Positions 36,152 to 36,920 of a stretch of 36,920 bases of DNA are shown here, in pieces. The DNA comes from JBPCMN01 sp013695115 (GTDB taxonomy: Bacteria; Actinomycetota; Acidimicrobiia; IMCC26256; JACDBD01). The notes below the pieces were generated by a model, which searched no databases, was not told where the DNA came from, and saw only the letters and a program-made list of their open reading frames with translations. The first letter of the stretch is position 1. Every line of letters starts with the position of its first letter. The stretch spans positions 1-36,920 of the forward strand of contig JBPCMN010000067.1 in NCBI GenBank assembly GCA_051002235.1, in the 5' to 3' direction. A program made the translations under genes and the position numbers.

Positions 36152-36920
36152 ATGCCGCAGACGCTCGTCGAGGAGCAGCTGGACACTCCCGCGGGCAAGG
36201 TCCAGCTCTTCCGCGCCGGTGCGGGCGCGCCGCTCGTGTACCTGCACTCGGCCGGGGGCGAGTCGTCGCACGCCGCGCTCGAGGAGCTGGCCGACTCCTT
36301 CGAGGTGCTGGTGCCGGTGTTCCCCGGTTACGGCGAATCGGAGGGCATCGAAGACATCGACGGGATGGAGGACGCGGTCTTCCATCTCCTCGACCTCTGG
36401 GAACTGCTCGAGCTCGACGCGCCCGCGGTCATGGGTCTGTCGCTCGGCGCGTGGATGGCGGCCGAGCTGGCCACCCGTTATCCCGAGAAGGTGGGGAAGC
36501 TCGTGCTCGTCAACCCGGTCGGGCTCCACATCGACCGGGCGCCGATCGCCGAGATGTTCGGACGGGGCGCGGGCGAGCTCGCCGAGATGCTCTTCGCCGA
36601 CCAGGAACACCCGATCGCCGCGGCCATGCACGCCATGGACGACTTCACCGGTGACGTCGGCAAGCAGGTGGAGATCCCGATCGAGATGGTCCTGCCGATG
36701 TGGAAGGCGATGTCGGCGACGGCCAAGCTCGGCTGGGACCCGTACCTGCACAACCCCAAGTTGCGGGGCCGGCTCCGGCGGGTGACCGCGCCGACCCTGG
36801 TCGTGCGGGCGGCCCAGGACGGCATGGTCCCCGCGGCCCACGCCGAGACGTACGCGGCCGAGATCGCCGGCGCCCGGCTCGAGGTGATCGAGGACGCCGC
36901 CCACTGGCTGCCGTTCGAGA
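36152..36920 (+). CDS. Alpha/beta hydrolase, cut by the window edge
   Basis: At least 256 aa, open to the right edge with no stop reached. Alpha/beta-hydrolase features are the oxyanion-side segment VYLHSAGGES, PVFPGYGESEG, the nucleophile elbow MGLSLGAWMA (Gly-Leu-Ser-Leu-Gly), the acid region TLVVRAAQDGMVP and the catalytic His in EDAAHWLPFE near the edge. Only a few residues should be missing after this histidine. ATG 36152 has AGGA within AGGAAAG just upstream. It is translated right after the flavin monooxygenase and probably acts in the same pathway, for example as an esterase or C-C hydrolase. Confidence 0.9.
   Translation, partial: MPQTLVEEQLDTPAGKVQLFRAGAGAPLVYLHSAGGESSHAALEELADSFEVLVPVFPGYGESEGIEDIDGMEDAVFHLLDLWELLELDAPAVMGLSLGAWMAAELATRYPEKVGKLVLVNPVGLHIDRAPIAEMFGRGAGELAEMLFADQEHPIAAAMHAMDDFTGDVGKQVEIPIEMVLPMWKAMSATAKLGWDPYLHNPKLRGRLRRVTAPTLVVRAAQDGMVPAAHAETYAAEIAGARLEVIEDAAHWLPFE

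Overview
The window is high-GC DNA, roughly 70% by eye. Its gene content points to an actinobacterium: SenX3/RegX3-type phosphate signalling, DUF2342 metalloprotease, UPF0182 membrane protein, YlbL-type PDZ-Lon protease, Eis acetyltransferase, SUF operon with a Rieske ferredoxin, DivIVA-like coiled coil, and many GTG/TTG or apparently leaderless starts. MreB together with an AhbA/AhbB-like fusion and the general style suggest the class Acidimicrobiia, but that placement is an inference. I see no rRNA, tRNA, CRISPR array or complete insertion sequence.

Left third (1-10885), phosphate and polyphosphate block: pstS and phoU run leftward. pstB, a SenX3/PhoR-type histidine kinase and a RegX3/PhoP-type regulator run rightward. 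pstS and pstB are each preceded by three tandem 11-nt units resembling the actinobacterial PHO box, both placed exactly 27 nt before a TANNNT -10. pstC and pstA are not in the window. Next comes a leftward cluster: ppk1, CYTH-CHAD protein, Nudix hydrolase, SixA-like histidine phosphatase, a PhnZ-like HD-domain protein and surE. Nearly all of these act on phosphate, polyphosphate or phospho-compounds.

Middle (11112-25377): an MFS transporter and an Eis-like acetyltransferase, followed by a 127-bp inverted-repeat element. Then a short 3-hydroxyacyl-CoA dehydrogenase with a DUF2342 metalloprotease, a degenerate membrane-anchored SDR, a fused AhbA/AhbB-type siroheme decarboxylase, a trypsin-like/PDZ membrane protease, moaE, a small membrane protein, mreB, a HEAT-repeat protein, a PDZ-Lon protease and a 637-residue DivIVA-like protein. 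That last protein's C terminus resembles phage minor-head (gpF/gp7) proteins. It sits between PDZ-Lon and UPF0182, genes that are neighbours in mycobacteria, and is the most unusual gene here.

Right third (25404-36920): the UPF0182 gene is preceded by a proline-rich, apparently leaderless 13-codon ORF. The suf operon follows (sufB carrying a 382-residue homing-endonuclease intein, sufD, Rieske ferredoxin, sufC), convergent with an L,D-transpeptidase. Finally a perfect 16-bp palindrome overlaps the -35 of a small membrane-protein / flavin-dependent monooxygenase / alpha-beta hydrolase operon that runs off the right edge.

A recurring theme is a TANNNT hexamer 6-8 nt before a start codon without a Shine-Dalgarno, seen at htrA-like, moaE, DUF2342, DivIVA-like, the UPF0182 leader ORF and, with an ATC codon, the HEAT gene. 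All functions are assigned from sequence reading only; no database search was run.
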